Shown in pieces: positions 1 to 7,609 of a stretch of DNA of 64,000 nucleotides. Position 1 is the first letter of the stretch, and every line of letters begins with the position of its first letter. The stretch is from Mitsuokella sp. oral taxon 131 str. W9106 (GTDB lineage Bacteria > Bacillota > Negativicutes > Selenomonadales > Selenomonadaceae). Under the pieces are notes generated by a model. That model worked only from the letters and a program-made list of their open reading frames with translations, did no database searches and was not told the DNA's origin. The stretch is from positions 1 to 64,000 of the forward strand of contig NZ_KI273051.1 of NCBI RefSeq assembly GCF_000469545.1, given 5' to 3'. Made by a program: the position numbers and the translations under genes.

Positions 1-303
1 CACCTTGCGGATGGGAAAGGGAAATGCATCCATGAGCTGCTGCAAGAATTGTGCGGAGGAAAAGGTGTTCTGTTCCTCGAACGCGCCCAAGTAGCGCAGC
101 CGCGTGTATTCGTCGATCGCGGTATACTGGCAAAGCCGCAGCCTGACCCAAAACACGACCAGCCCGTCATGGGGCCTTCGTCGGCGCATGTTTCGGATGA
201 GCGCATCCTCGGCCTTTGTGTGCTGGTTTGGATGGTGGTGCGGACCTATTCTGTTCTTGAGAGGCCACTCCTTTGCTTTTTTGATTTTGTTCCTTAAAAG
301 CAT
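1..303 (-). pseudogene. IS481-family transposase remnant with internal deletion, 3' end outside window
   Basis: The minus strand is open from an ATG at 303 to the window edge. The first part reads HPNQHTKAEDALIRNMRRRR and then a GLVVFWVRLR stretch, typical of the N-terminal helix-turn-helix region of IS481-type transposases. It then passes directly, near position 130, into QYTAIDEYTRLRYLGAFEEQ and DAFPFPIRKV, typical of the DDE/rve catalytic core including its first Asp. In intact family members about 100 residues separate these blocks, so an in-frame internal deletion is inferred. The protein is probably inactive. Family assignment is from recognised motifs only. Confidence 0.7.
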
Positions 304-392
304 ACCACAAGGTGCGACCTCTTTTCATGACGATTTTGTAACACATGTATTGTAAACCTACACAAAGCGGTATAGTTTGGCGGAAATAACGC

Positions 393-422
393 TTTACAAA
401 ACGATTTTCTGTATGCTATACT
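393..422 (+). promoter_or_regulatory. Promoter for tRNA-Ser
   Basis: TTTACA at 393-398 and TATACT at 417-422 are separated by 18 bases, about 40 bases upstream of the tRNA. The match to sigma-70 consensus is good. Confidence 0.6.
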
Positions 423-463
423 AGGTACTGTTCTGAGCGCAGAGCTTGGATATTAAGACCAAT

Positions 464-552
464 GGAGAGGTGTCCGAGTGGTCGAAGGTGCTTGACTCGA
501 AATCAAGTGTGGTGATGAGCCACCGTGGGTTCGAATCCCACCCTCTCTGCCA
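464..552 (+). tRNA. tRNA-Ser (anticodon CGA)
   Basis: An 89-base class II tRNA. The acceptor stem GGAGAGG pairs with CCTCTCT and is followed by G and an encoded CCA. The anticodon arm CTTGA/TCAAG encloses the loop CTCGAAA, giving anticodon CGA (reads UCG). A long variable arm follows, then the T arm with GGTTCGAATCC. The first acceptor pair is G-T. It has its own promoter and is followed at once by a terminator, so it is a single-gene unit. Confidence 0.95.
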
Positions 553-561
553 GTAAAATCA

Positions 562-594
562 AGGCTTCCGGGGCTTTTGCCCGGAAGCCTTTTT
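562..594 (+). terminator. Rho-independent terminator after tRNA-Ser
   Basis: A ten-base stem (AGGCTTCCGG / CCGGAAGCCT) is followed by TTTTT, ten bases after the tRNA CCA end. Confidence 0.9.
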
Positions 595-599
595 CTGTT

Positions 600-870
600 C
601 CATAAAGGTTCTGAGCACGACGAAACGCGGTCCTAGAAGCAGCTTCTGGAATATGGCATCGAGCACTAGAAAACTCTACGGTGGACATCTGCGCGTTCTT
701 CGTGGTTACGCGAGAGACGTTGTCGAAGTTTCGATACGCTGAAGAACGAAGAACGTGATCTTCGCAAGTGCCGGGACGAGGAGTCCCTCTATCTTCGTTT
801 TATCCTTCATTTTATCGCAAGGGATTCTTGCTATCGATGTTACGTGTGCAAGTTCATCATGCCGTCTTTC
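600..870. other. Gene-free stretch, nothing recognised
   Basis: Between the tRNA terminator and the gluconate promoter region I see no gene, no clear repeat and no RNA motif. A minus-strand open frame across the tRNA is an artefact of the tRNA sequence. Confidence 0.5.
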
Positions 871-875
871 GTGCC

Positions 876-913
876 ATTTCTAAAAATGATATATATATAT
901 CATTTTTAGAAAT
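876..913. promoter_or_regulatory. Perfect 38-bp palindrome, probable operator of the gluconate operon
   Basis: The half-site ATTTCTAAAAATGATATAT is repeated exactly on the other strand, giving a 38-bp perfect inverted repeat with an alternating AT centre. It ends 17 bases upstream of the -35 box of the gluconokinase promoter. A smaller palindrome, GATATATATC, lies at 921-930. The position fits an operator or activator site. The RpiR-type regulator at 6003 is the obvious candidate ligand-responsive binder, but this is inference. Cruciform or transcript hairpin formation is also possible. Confidence 0.55.
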
Positions 914-930
914 TATATATGATATATATC

Positions 931-959
931 TTGCTTTTTAAAAGAAGACATGCTACAAT
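931..959 (+). promoter_or_regulatory. Promoter of gluconate operon
   Basis: TTGCTT at 931-936 and TACAAT at 954-959 have a 17-base spacer and lie 56 bases upstream of the gluconokinase ATG. Confidence 0.75.
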
Positions 960-1014
960 GTAGAAAATTCATCCGATAGACGTTGTTCTTTGGTCATGGA
1001 AAGGTGGCGGCACG

Positions 1015-2562
1015 ATGGGCATTGTGAAAGAACGGAGCATTTGGATCGGCGTGGATGTCGGGACAACGGGAGTCCGCGCAATCGCATACGAGGCGTCGGG
1101 GGTGAATCGAGCGACGTCGGAGGCATTCTATCCGCTGCGCACACCACACCCGGACTGGGCAGAGGAACGTCCGTCCGAAATCCTTGAGGCGACGGAACAG
1201 GTCGTGCGCGGAGTGGCGGATGCGCTGCGCTATCAGGGGCGGACGCCTTCGGGAATCGCGCTGAGCACGGTGATGCACAGTCTCATCCCGCTTGATGCGG
1301 AGAAGCAGCCGCTCACCGATATGCAGACATGGGCGGACAGCCGCAGTGCAGACATTGTGCGTACGTTGAAGGAGGAGGAGCCGGCACTCTGTCGCGCATT
1401 TTACGAGCGTACGGGCTGCCCCATGCACGCCTGCTATCCGCTCGCGAAGATCCTATGGCTGAAGCGGAATCGGCCTGCACTCTTCATGCGCATGAAGTTC
1501 GTCGGCTCGATCAAGGACCAGCTCTTCCATGCCTTTACGGGCGAGTTTCTCATCGATCGTTCGACGGCAAGCACGACAGCGCTCTACAACGCACATGGGC
1601 TTGCATGGGATGTGGAGATCCTGCACTTCATCGGGATTGCAGAGGATATGCTGCCGCCTGTCGTCTCGACGACGGAGACGCGCCCGATGGCGGCAGCAGC
1701 GGCAAAGCGCATGCACCTCACGGCAGGACTGCCCGTCGTCATCGGTGCGACAGACGGCGTGCTCGTCAACGTCGGGATCGGCGCGGTATCGGCGGGGCAG
1801 TTGAGTGCTACCATCGGCACGAGCGGCGCCGTGCGCATGCTCGTCGGTGAGCCACGCACGGATGAGGCGATGCGCACATGGTGCTACAACCTCGTGGACG
1901 GTCTGTGGGTCGCGGGCGGCGCGATCAACAATGGCGGCATGATTTTGCGCTGGATGCGCGATAACATCTGCCATTTCAGCAAGGAGCAGATGGCGACGCT
2001 GGATGTGGATGGATACGATCTCATGACGATGAAGGCGTCCAAGATCCCCGCAGGTTCGGACGGACTGATCCTCCTGCCGTTCTTTACCGGCGAGCGTGCG
2101 CCGTATTGGAATTCCGATCTGCGCGGACTTCTCTTCGGGCTGTCGCTGAATCACAGCCGTTCGCATATGATTCGCGCTGTCATGGAGGGCGTCTGCTACA
2201 GCATGTGCAGCGTCTTTGAAGCGTTGCGCGAGTTTGGCGAGGTACGCGACATCCGTGCGAGCGGCAGCTTCACGAAATCACCGCTTTGGATGCAGATTCT
2301 TGCGGACGTGCTCGGAGAGCCGCTCGTCCTGCCCGAAAACAGCGAGGGGGCGGCGTATGGTGCGGCGGTGCTGGGATTCATCTCGGGCGGCGAACTGGTG
2401 GGGATTTCGGATACGGCGAACCTCGTTCCCCCGAAGAAGATCTACGCGCCCGATCCGGCAAATACGAAGATTTATGCGCAGTTGGCAGACATCAGCGACA
2501 GGCTCTATCACAATCTGCAAAAGGAATTTGCAGAGATTGCGGCGTATCAGGCAGGACATTGA
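1015..2562 (+). CDS. gntK: Gluconokinase, FGGY family
   Basis: Predicted cytosolic kinase converting gluconate plus ATP to 6-phosphogluconate. The 515-residue protein has the usual FGGY length and two-domain fold. The N-terminal phosphate-binding strand is IGVDVGTTGVRAIAYE. The C-terminal FGGY signature lies around GERAPYWNSDLRGLLFG and NHSRSHMIRAVMEGV. A second nucleotide-binding block reads IGATDGVLVNVGIGA. The gene opens an operon with 6-phosphogluconate dehydrogenase and a gluconate permease, which supports gluconate over xylulose or glycerol as substrate. The start ATG at 1015 follows a GGTGGCGG ribosome site. Regulation is probably through the palindrome at 876-913. Confidence 0.9.
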   Translation: MGIVKERSIWIGVDVGTTGVRAIAYEASGVNRATSEAFYPLRTPHPDWAEERPSEILEATEQVVRGVADALRYQGRTPSGIALSTVMHSLIPLDAEKQPLTDMQTWADSRSADIVRTLKEEEPALCRAFYERTGCPMHACYPLAKILWLKRNRPALFMRMKFVGSIKDQLFHAFTGEFLIDRSTASTTALYNAHGLAWDVEILHFIGIAEDMLPPVVSTTETRPMAAAAAKRMHLTAGLPVVIGATDGVLVNVGIGAVSAGQLSATIGTSGAVRMLVGEPRTDEAMRTWCYNLVDGLWVAGGAINNGGMILRWMRDNICHFSKEQMATLDVDGYDLMTMKASKIPAGSDGLILLPFFTGERAPYWNSDLRGLLFGLSLNHSRSHMIRAVMEGVCYSMCSVFEALREFGEVRDIRASGSFTKSPLWMQILADVLGEPLVLPENSEGAAYGAAVLGFISGGELVGISDTANLVPPKKIYAPDPANTKIYAQLADISDRLYHNLQKEFAEIAAYQAGH

Positions 2563-2574
2563 GAGAGGAAGATC

Positions 2575-4002
2575 ATGATGGAAAACGGTTCGATGGATAT
2601 CGGCGTCATCGGTATGGGCGTCATGGGGAGCAATCTCGCATTCAATATGGCGGAGCATGGCTTTCAAGTGGCTGGGTGGAACCGCACCAACGATATGACA
2701 GAGGCGGCGGAGAAACGCAATCCGCCGGCGAATTTTCACGCATTCTATGACTTGGAGAAGTTCATCGGCTCGCTCAAGAAGCCGCGCCGCGTATTCGTGA
2801 TGATTGCGGCGGGGGCGCCCGTGGACTGGGCAATCGATACGCTCGTGCCGCTCCTCCATAAGGGCGACATCATCCTCGACGGCGGGAACTCATTCTACGG
2901 GGATACGCGCCGCCGCCATGACATGCTCGCGAAAAAGGGCATCTGCTACTTCGGCGTGGGTGTCTCGGGCGGTGAGAAAGGCGCACGAAAAGGACCTGCC
3001 ATCATGCCGGGCGGCGACCGTGACGCTTACGAATCCGTGCGGCCCATCCTTGAAGGGATTGCGGCGCGCGCAGGTGGTGAGCCGTGCTGCACATACATCG
3101 GCGAGGACGGCGCGGGGCATTATGTCAAGATGGTGCACAACGGCATTGAGTATGCAGACATGCAGTTGATTGCGGAAACCTATCTCATCCTCAAGCATGT
3201 CGGCAGACTCTCGAACAAATGCATCAGTGAGATTTTTCACGAATGGAACGGTGGGGAGCTTCATAGTTACCTCATTGGCATCACGGCGGACATCTTTGCC
3301 GAAGAGGATGAAAAGACAGGAAAGGCATTTGTCGATATCATCGTCGATCGCGCCGGTCAGAAGGGGACGGGACGGTGGACAAGCATCGAAGCGCTCACGC
3401 GCGGTGTCGATCTCTCCATGATTTCGGCGGCGTGCAACGCGCGCGTGCTATCCAATCTCACAGAGGAGCGCGCCCACGCAGGCACCGTCATGGCAGCGCC
3501 TGCGGCATCCGAAGAGACGGTGGACGAAGACTTTATCGAGGCGGTGCGCCGCAGTCTCTATACGGCGAAGATCGTCGCTTACGCACAGGGATTCTCGCTC
3601 TATCGTGCGGCAAAGGAGGCGTTCGGCTGGTCGCTCGATTTCGGAAAGATTGCATCTATTTTCCGCGCAGGCTGCATCATTCAGGCGGACTTCCTGCAGC
3701 GCATTACGGACGCTTACGAGCGCGAACCGAATCTTAAGAATCTCATGTTCGATGCGTTCTTCCTTTCCTCCATCAATCGAAACGAGGGAAGCCTGCGCCG
3801 TATCGTGCAGCTCGGCGTGCAGCACGGGGTGCCCATTCCTGCCTTCTCCGCTGCCATGCAGTACATCGACGCTTTCCGCAGCCCACAGCTCGGGGCGAAC
3901 CTCATTCAGGCGCAGCGCGACTACTTCGGGGCGCACACCTTCGAGCGCATGGATCAGGCGGGATCATTCCACCATACATGGCAGGAGCACTACGAAAAAT
4001 AA
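2575..4002 (+). CDS. gnd: 6-phosphogluconate dehydrogenase, decarboxylating
   Basis: Oxidises 6-phosphogluconate to ribulose 5-phosphate and CO2 with NAD(P)+, using the gluconokinase product. The 475-residue length matches the long (E. coli-type) family. The Rossmann motif IGVIGMGVMGSNLAFNMAEH is at residues 8-27. The substrate and catalytic stretch includes GVGVSGGEKGARKGPAIMPG and the KMVHNGIEYADMQL helix with the catalytic Lys. The C-terminal domain carries the FQRDYFGAHTFERMD-like tail, here QRDYFGAHTFERMD. ATG codons at 2575, 2578 and 2590 are possible starts; GAGAGGAAG lies just upstream. It is 12 bases behind gntK. Confidence 0.95.
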   Translation: MMENGSMDIGVIGMGVMGSNLAFNMAEHGFQVAGWNRTNDMTEAAEKRNPPANFHAFYDLEKFIGSLKKPRRVFVMIAAGAPVDWAIDTLVPLLHKGDIILDGGNSFYGDTRRRHDMLAKKGICYFGVGVSGGEKGARKGPAIMPGGDRDAYESVRPILEGIAARAGGEPCCTYIGEDGAGHYVKMVHNGIEYADMQLIAETYLILKHVGRLSNKCISEIFHEWNGGELHSYLIGITADIFAEEDEKTGKAFVDIIVDRAGQKGTGRWTSIEALTRGVDLSMISAACNARVLSNLTEERAHAGTVMAAPAASEETVDEDFIEAVRRSLYTAKIVAYAQGFSLYRAAKEAFGWSLDFGKIASIFRAGCIIQADFLQRITDAYEREPNLKNLMFDAFFLSSINRNEGSLRRIVQLGVQHGVPIPAFSAAMQYIDAFRSPQLGANLIQAQRDYFGAHTFERMDQAGSFHHTWQEHYEK

Positions 4003-4092
4003 AGGAATGCGGATAAATGACGGCGCTGAATATATCGATGTTTTTTTCAACATGTCCATGTGGATCGACTGTAATGAAAGGAGAGAAATTCT

Positions 4093-5412
4093 ATGCCGCT
4101 GATTATTCTAGCTGTGGGTATCTTGCTGCTGTTCTTTCTCATCGTACGGGTGAAGCTGAACAGTTTCATCTCCTTGCTCATCGTTGCCGGGCTGATCGGC
4201 TACGCCGAGGGGCTGCCCGTCGGACAAATCATTCCCGTGATACAGAAAGGGCTGGGCGGGACGCTTGGCGGTCTTGCCATCGTCGTATCGTTCGGTGCGA
4301 TCCTCGGCAAGCTGATGGCGGAGAGCGGCGGTGCGCAGCGCATCGCGATGACCCTCATCCACATGTTCGGACGCGAGAAGGTCAAGTGGGCAGTCTGCCT
4401 CACGGGCTTCATCGTCGGCATCGCACTCTTCTATGAGATCGGCTTCGTCCTGCTCATTCCGCTCGTCTTCACGATCGCGGCCTCAGCGAAGATTCGTCTC
4501 CTTGAGGTCGGCCTACCGATGGCGGCAGCACTCTCGGTCACGCATGGCTTCCTGCCGCCGCATCCCGGTCCCACGGCGATCTCCGTCATCTATAATGCGG
4601 ACATCGGCCTGACCCTCGTCTATGGCGCCATCCTTGCCGTCCCGACGGCGATCGTCGCAGGACCGCTTTTCTACAACCTCGTCAAGGATCTCAATCCCGC
4701 GATTCCCGAGGGCCTTTACAATCCGAAGGTATTCACGGATGAGGAAATGCCGAGCTTCGGTGTCAGCGTATTTACTGCGCTCGTGCCGGTCGTCCTCATG
4801 GCGGCATCCGCCATCAGCAAACTCACGCTGGCACAGGATTCGCATCTGCGCGCCGTCCTCACTTTTCTCGGCTCGCCGGATATGGCACTCACGATTTCCA
4901 TCTTCATCGCGTTCTATACGTTCGGAATCGCGCGCGGCAAGAGCATTTCCGAGATCATGAAGACCGCCGAGGCCGCGATTCTTGCAATCGCGATGATCCT
5001 CCTCATCGTGGGCGGCGGTGGCGCACTCAAGCAGATTCTCATCGACAGTGGCGTCGGCAACTATATTGGTGAAATGCTCATGAACTCCAATCTTTCGCCG
5101 CTCGTGCTTGCTTGGTCGATTGCGGCGGTTATCCGGATCGCCTGTGGCAGCGCGACCGTCGCGGCGCTCACGGCAGGCGGCATCGCGGCCCCCGTGGTCG
5201 CTTTGACGGGGGTCAGCCCCGAGCTCATGGTCATTGCGACGGGGTCGGGAAGCCTCATCATCTCGCCGCCGAACGATCCGGGTTTCTGGCTCTTCAAGGA
5301 GTTCTTTGGCCTCACGGTCAAAGAAACGGTTCGTACATGGTGCACGCTTGAGACCATCATCTCGGTCATGGGGCTCGCGGGTGTTCTGATTTTGGAAGCA
5401 ATCCTTGCATGA
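4093..5412 (+). CDS. gntP: Gluconate:H+ symporter, GntP family
   Basis: Inner-membrane permease of 439 residues with about 12 hydrophobic segments, the usual GntP size. Family features include SFGAILGKLMAESGGAQRIA near residues 57-76, HGFLPPHPGPTAISVIYNAD near 140-160 and a C-terminal GSLIISPPNDPGFWLFKEFF block. The operon position behind gntK and gnd points to gluconate, although other aldonates are possible. GGAGAG is found 7 bases before the ATG. The 90-base gap after gnd holds no gene. Confidence 0.92.
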   Translation: MPLIILAVGILLLFFLIVRVKLNSFISLLIVAGLIGYAEGLPVGQIIPVIQKGLGGTLGGLAIVVSFGAILGKLMAESGGAQRIAMTLIHMFGREKVKWAVCLTGFIVGIALFYEIGFVLLIPLVFTIAASAKIRLLEVGLPMAAALSVTHGFLPPHPGPTAISVIYNADIGLTLVYGAILAVPTAIVAGPLFYNLVKDLNPAIPEGLYNPKVFTDEEMPSFGVSVFTALVPVVLMAASAISKLTLAQDSHLRAVLTFLGSPDMALTISIFIAFYTFGIARGKSISEIMKTAEAAILAIAMILLIVGGGGALKQILIDSGVGNYIGEMLMNSNLSPLVLAWSIAAVIRIACGSATVAALTAGGIAAPVVALTGVSPELMVIATGSGSLIISPPNDPGFWLFKEFFGLTVKETVRTWCTLETIISVMGLAGVLILEAILA

Positions 5413-5443
5413 AGACATCATGCGTTTGGAAACGGGGGAATCT

Positions 5444-5803
5444 GTGGTGAAATATGAAGTGACAGTGACAGCGATCGGGGACTTTGTGCTCCCTTTCATG
5501 CAGACGCGCGAATCGGTCATCCTCTTCAATAAGGATGTGCCGTACGAGTACGAGAACATGGTGGTCGCTCACACGAAAGCGGAATTGGCAGCGGATATCG
5601 TGCCTGGGGATACGGTATCTCTTGCGGATCGCAGCTATACGGTGACGGCAGTAGGCGATGAGGCGATGCAGACCCTGCGTGAGAACGGGCACTGCACCAT
5701 CGTCTTTGCAGGCAAGGACACCGTCGAGCAGCCAGGGCAGATCATGGTGAAGGGCGATGGCATTCCGCGCTTTATGGTGGGCGATGTCATCCGCTTTACG
5801 TAA
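5444..5803 (+). CDS. PTS glucitol/sorbitol-type IIA component
   Basis: About 119 residues, the normal size for the GutA/SrlB IIA family. The segment ENMVVAHTKAEL aligns with the SrlB phosphorylation-site region (EYCFIHCHGEL) with one His in register, so phosphorylation by HPr looks possible. PGDTVSLADRSYTVTAVGDE and RENGHCTIVF are family-typical. No IIB or IIC gene is present. In a GntP operon this orphan IIA could be a regulatory phospho-acceptor or act with a distant glucitol PTS. A GTG at 5444 or 5447 behind GGGGGAA is the likely start; an in-frame ATG at 5420 is the alternative. It nearly abuts the gntP stop at 5412. Confidence 0.75.
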   Translation: MVKYEVTVTAIGDFVLPFMQTRESVILFNKDVPYEYENMVVAHTKAELAADIVPGDTVSLADRSYTVTAVGDEAMQTLRENGHCTIVFAGKDTVEQPGQIMVKGDGIPRFMVGDVIRFT

Positions 5804-5911
5804 ACATGGATTCCGAAAAGCCCGGAAAGCTTTGAGAAAAGGAATCCGTCCGAGATCCATTCGTGTTCTCCAAGCCGTCGGATCGGCGCGAAACTTATCC
5901 GTGCGTCCCGT

Positions 5912-5948
5912 AACACCTCCTGCAAGGATTTTGTGGGAGGTGTTTTTT
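5912..5948 (+). terminator. Terminator of gluconate operon
   Basis: The stem AACACCTCC / GGAGGTGTT is followed by TTTTTT. The sequence between 5804 and 5911 carries no gene. Confidence 0.85.
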
Positions 5949-5962
5949 ACGATGATCTTTGC

Positions 5963-5968
5963 TATAAT
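5963..5968 (+). promoter_or_regulatory. -10 box for the RpiR-type gene
   Basis: A perfect TATAAT lies 35 bases before the regulator start. The -35 region would fall in the T run of the preceding terminator (TGTTTT, 16-base spacer), so this half is weak. Confidence 0.45.
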
Positions 5969-6002
5969 GTTAGGGACATAGCATCGGAGGGAGCGTGACA
6001 GG

Positions 6003-6854
6003 ATGACGGCGGAGCATTTGCCGCTATTGGTGATGCGCGGCAGCTACGCGCATATGACGCGGACGGAGAAACGCATTGCAGACTATGTGTCCGCGAACAT
6101 GGACACCGTGATGGAGCAGACGATTTCGGAGCTAGCGGCGGCGGTCGGCAGTTCTGAGATCACGATTTCACGCTTTTGCAAAAAACTTGGATTCAGCGGC
6201 TTGCAGAGCTTCAAGATCGCGCTCGCGGCGGAGCTTCATACACAGACGGATATGGTCTATCAGGACATCGATGCGGCGGACACGAGTGAGATCGTCGTAC
6301 AGAAGGTCTTTCACAACATTGCCGACGGTCTTTCCGACACGCTGAAACTGCTCGACTATGCGGCACTCGAGCGTGCGGCCAACCTTCTCCGTGCGGCACG
6401 GCACATTGCCGTCTATGGATTCGGCAACTCCGCGACGGTCTGTCGCGATATCGAGACGCGCTTTTTGCGCTTCGGCATGGTCGTACAGGCATACAGCGAC
6501 GCCCATCAGCAAGCGACATCGGCTGCGCTCCTCACGGCAAAGGATGCCGTCATCGCGGTCTCGCATACCGGGGCGACACTGGAGCTTCTCGATACGGTGC
6601 GCACGGCGCGTCAGGCGGGCGCTGCCGTCATCGTCATTACGAGCCATGCGCGCTCGCCGCTCGCAAAACTCGGCGATGTCGTGCTGCACGGCATGGGACG
6701 CGAAGTACATTACAGTTCCGAAGCGGTCTCCTCGCGCCTCATCCATATGGCGATTACCGACGCACTCTACGTGCTCGTGGCGATGCGAATGCCAAAGGAA
6801 TACCGCTGCAATCTCCAGAAGATGCGAACGGTGATCGCAAAGAAGCGCTTGTAG
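6003..6854 (+). CDS. RpiR-family transcriptional regulator (HTH + SIS)
   Basis: A 283-residue DNA-binding regulator. Residues about 1-80 form the RpiR HTH (RTEKRIADYVSANMDTVMEQ, then SSEITISRFCKKLGFSG). Residues about 125-255 form the SIS sugar-phosphate-binding domain (IAVYGFGNSATVCRDIETRF, VIAVSHTGATLELLDTVRTA). The family usually senses phosphosugars. With the gluconate operon next door, 6-phosphogluconate is the natural candidate effector. The target is probably the 38-bp palindrome upstream of gntK. Both are inferences. ATG at 6003 follows GGAGGGAGCG. Confidence 0.85.
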   Translation: MTAEHLPLLVMRGSYAHMTRTEKRIADYVSANMDTVMEQTISELAAAVGSSEITISRFCKKLGFSGLQSFKIALAAELHTQTDMVYQDIDAADTSEIVVQKVFHNIADGLSDTLKLLDYAALERAANLLRAARHIAVYGFGNSATVCRDIETRFLRFGMVVQAYSDAHQQATSAALLTAKDAVIAVSHTGATLELLDTVRTARQAGAAVIVITSHARSPLAKLGDVVLHGMGREVHYSSEAVSSRLIHMAITDALYVLVAMRMPKEYRCNLQKMRTVIAKKRL

Positions 6855-6902
6855 GGACTGTTTCAAAGCGTTGCAATACAGGCGTCTTTGGGGACGGGCG
6901 TG

Positions 6903-7059
6903 CCCAAAACGAAAATCGCCCAAACCCTTGGCATCGCCCGCTTTACGTCTTATGCGAAGTTGAAACGCGGTACGATATTCAGGCAATGGTCTGATTTGAT
7001 ATGGCGTTCAGCCCATGATTTTGATCGCGTTTCTATGCTTGACATAAGAGAGGATTAAT
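6903..7059 (+). pseudogene. Possible relic of an IS30-type transposase N-terminus
   Basis: A short open frame contains KTKIAQTLGIARF followed by YAKLKRGTI, resembling the HTH at the N-terminus of IS30-family transposases (family style: KTEIA..LG.ARST.Y.ELKRGT). It has no proper start, and after about 50 codons it ends at a stop with no catalytic domain. Probably a decayed insertion fragment. Confidence 0.4.
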
Positions 7060-7082
7060 GCTATTCTTTTATCGAAAATTTA

Positions 7083-7240
7083 GGAAGCACTGACAAAATG
7101 CAGTCTATTGGATTCGTGCAAGTTTTTGACCGGTCCAGGAGATCACCTAGAGGCATAACAGGGCTATGCAGAGGGTGTATCGTACCGAGAGGGCAGAAAA
7201 GAGGCACTATGATGGCGGCGCTGCGTTTATCCGTGCTTTC
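7083..7240. repeat. MITE-like element with terminal inverted repeats
   Basis: GGAAGCACTGACAAAATGCAG at the left (7083-7103) is an imperfect inverted match to CTGCGTTTATCCGTGCTTTC at the right (7221-7240). The 117 bases between them contain no gene. The outer motif GGAAGCAC(G/T)GA resembles ends of IS5-like elements and recurs at 26876-26947. It sits just upstream of the riboswitch. Confidence 0.45.
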
Positions 7241-7249
7241 GCTATATCG

Positions 7250-7445
7250 TTGGATCAGGTGTCGCAAGACGTAATAGGGAATCCGGAGAGAGCCGGAGCG
7301 GTCCCGCCACTGTAACAGCGAGCAACCCTGCAATAAGGGATCACGTTGCACGTGATTCCTCAGTCACTGGGGCGAATGCCTTGGGAAGGCGCAGGGAAAC
7401 GATGAACTGGAGCCAGGAGAACTGCCTGATGGACAATCGCCATTT
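7250..7445 (+). promoter_or_regulatory. Cobalamin riboswitch (B12 element)
   Basis: The conserved B12-box architecture is readable in order: AGGTGTCGCAAGACGTAAT, AGGGAATCCGG, AGCCGGAGCGGTCCCGCCAC, TGTAACAGCGAG, AGTCACTGG, TGGGAAGGCGCAGGG, GATGAACTGGAGCCAGGAGA and CTGCCTGATG. It precedes a terminator hairpin and the first TonB receptor. It should sense adenosylcobalamin or a related corrinoid and switch the downstream genes off when the ligand is plentiful. Confidence 0.93.
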
Positions 7446-7516
7446 GACCTGCGAGTGATGGGAAGGGGATTATGGAAGCGCTGATTGGCGTTTCTTCGGC
7501 TGCATGAACGCAATCC

Positions 7517-7543
7517 TCCCGGCGAAATGGCCGGGATTTTTTT
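7517..7543 (+). terminator. Terminator hairpin between riboswitch and TonB receptor gene
   Basis: TCCCGGC / GCCGGGA is a seven-base stem with a six-base loop and seven T. It lies about 70 bases after the B12 element and 67 before the receptor ATG. This is the likely expression platform: ligand binding should favour this hairpin and stop transcription of the operon. Confidence 0.8.
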
Positions 7544-7609
7544 GCGCCGTCCTTATGCACCCTTTCTGCTTGGCAGGAAGGGCGCTTTATTTTGGGAAGG
7601 GTGATGCAG

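Noticed and set aside
503-688. Minus-strand open frame across the tRNA, ending in an RVGFEPTVAHHHT-like peptide
   Set aside because: This is the well-known spurious translation of a tRNA gene; the tRNA itself is complete.
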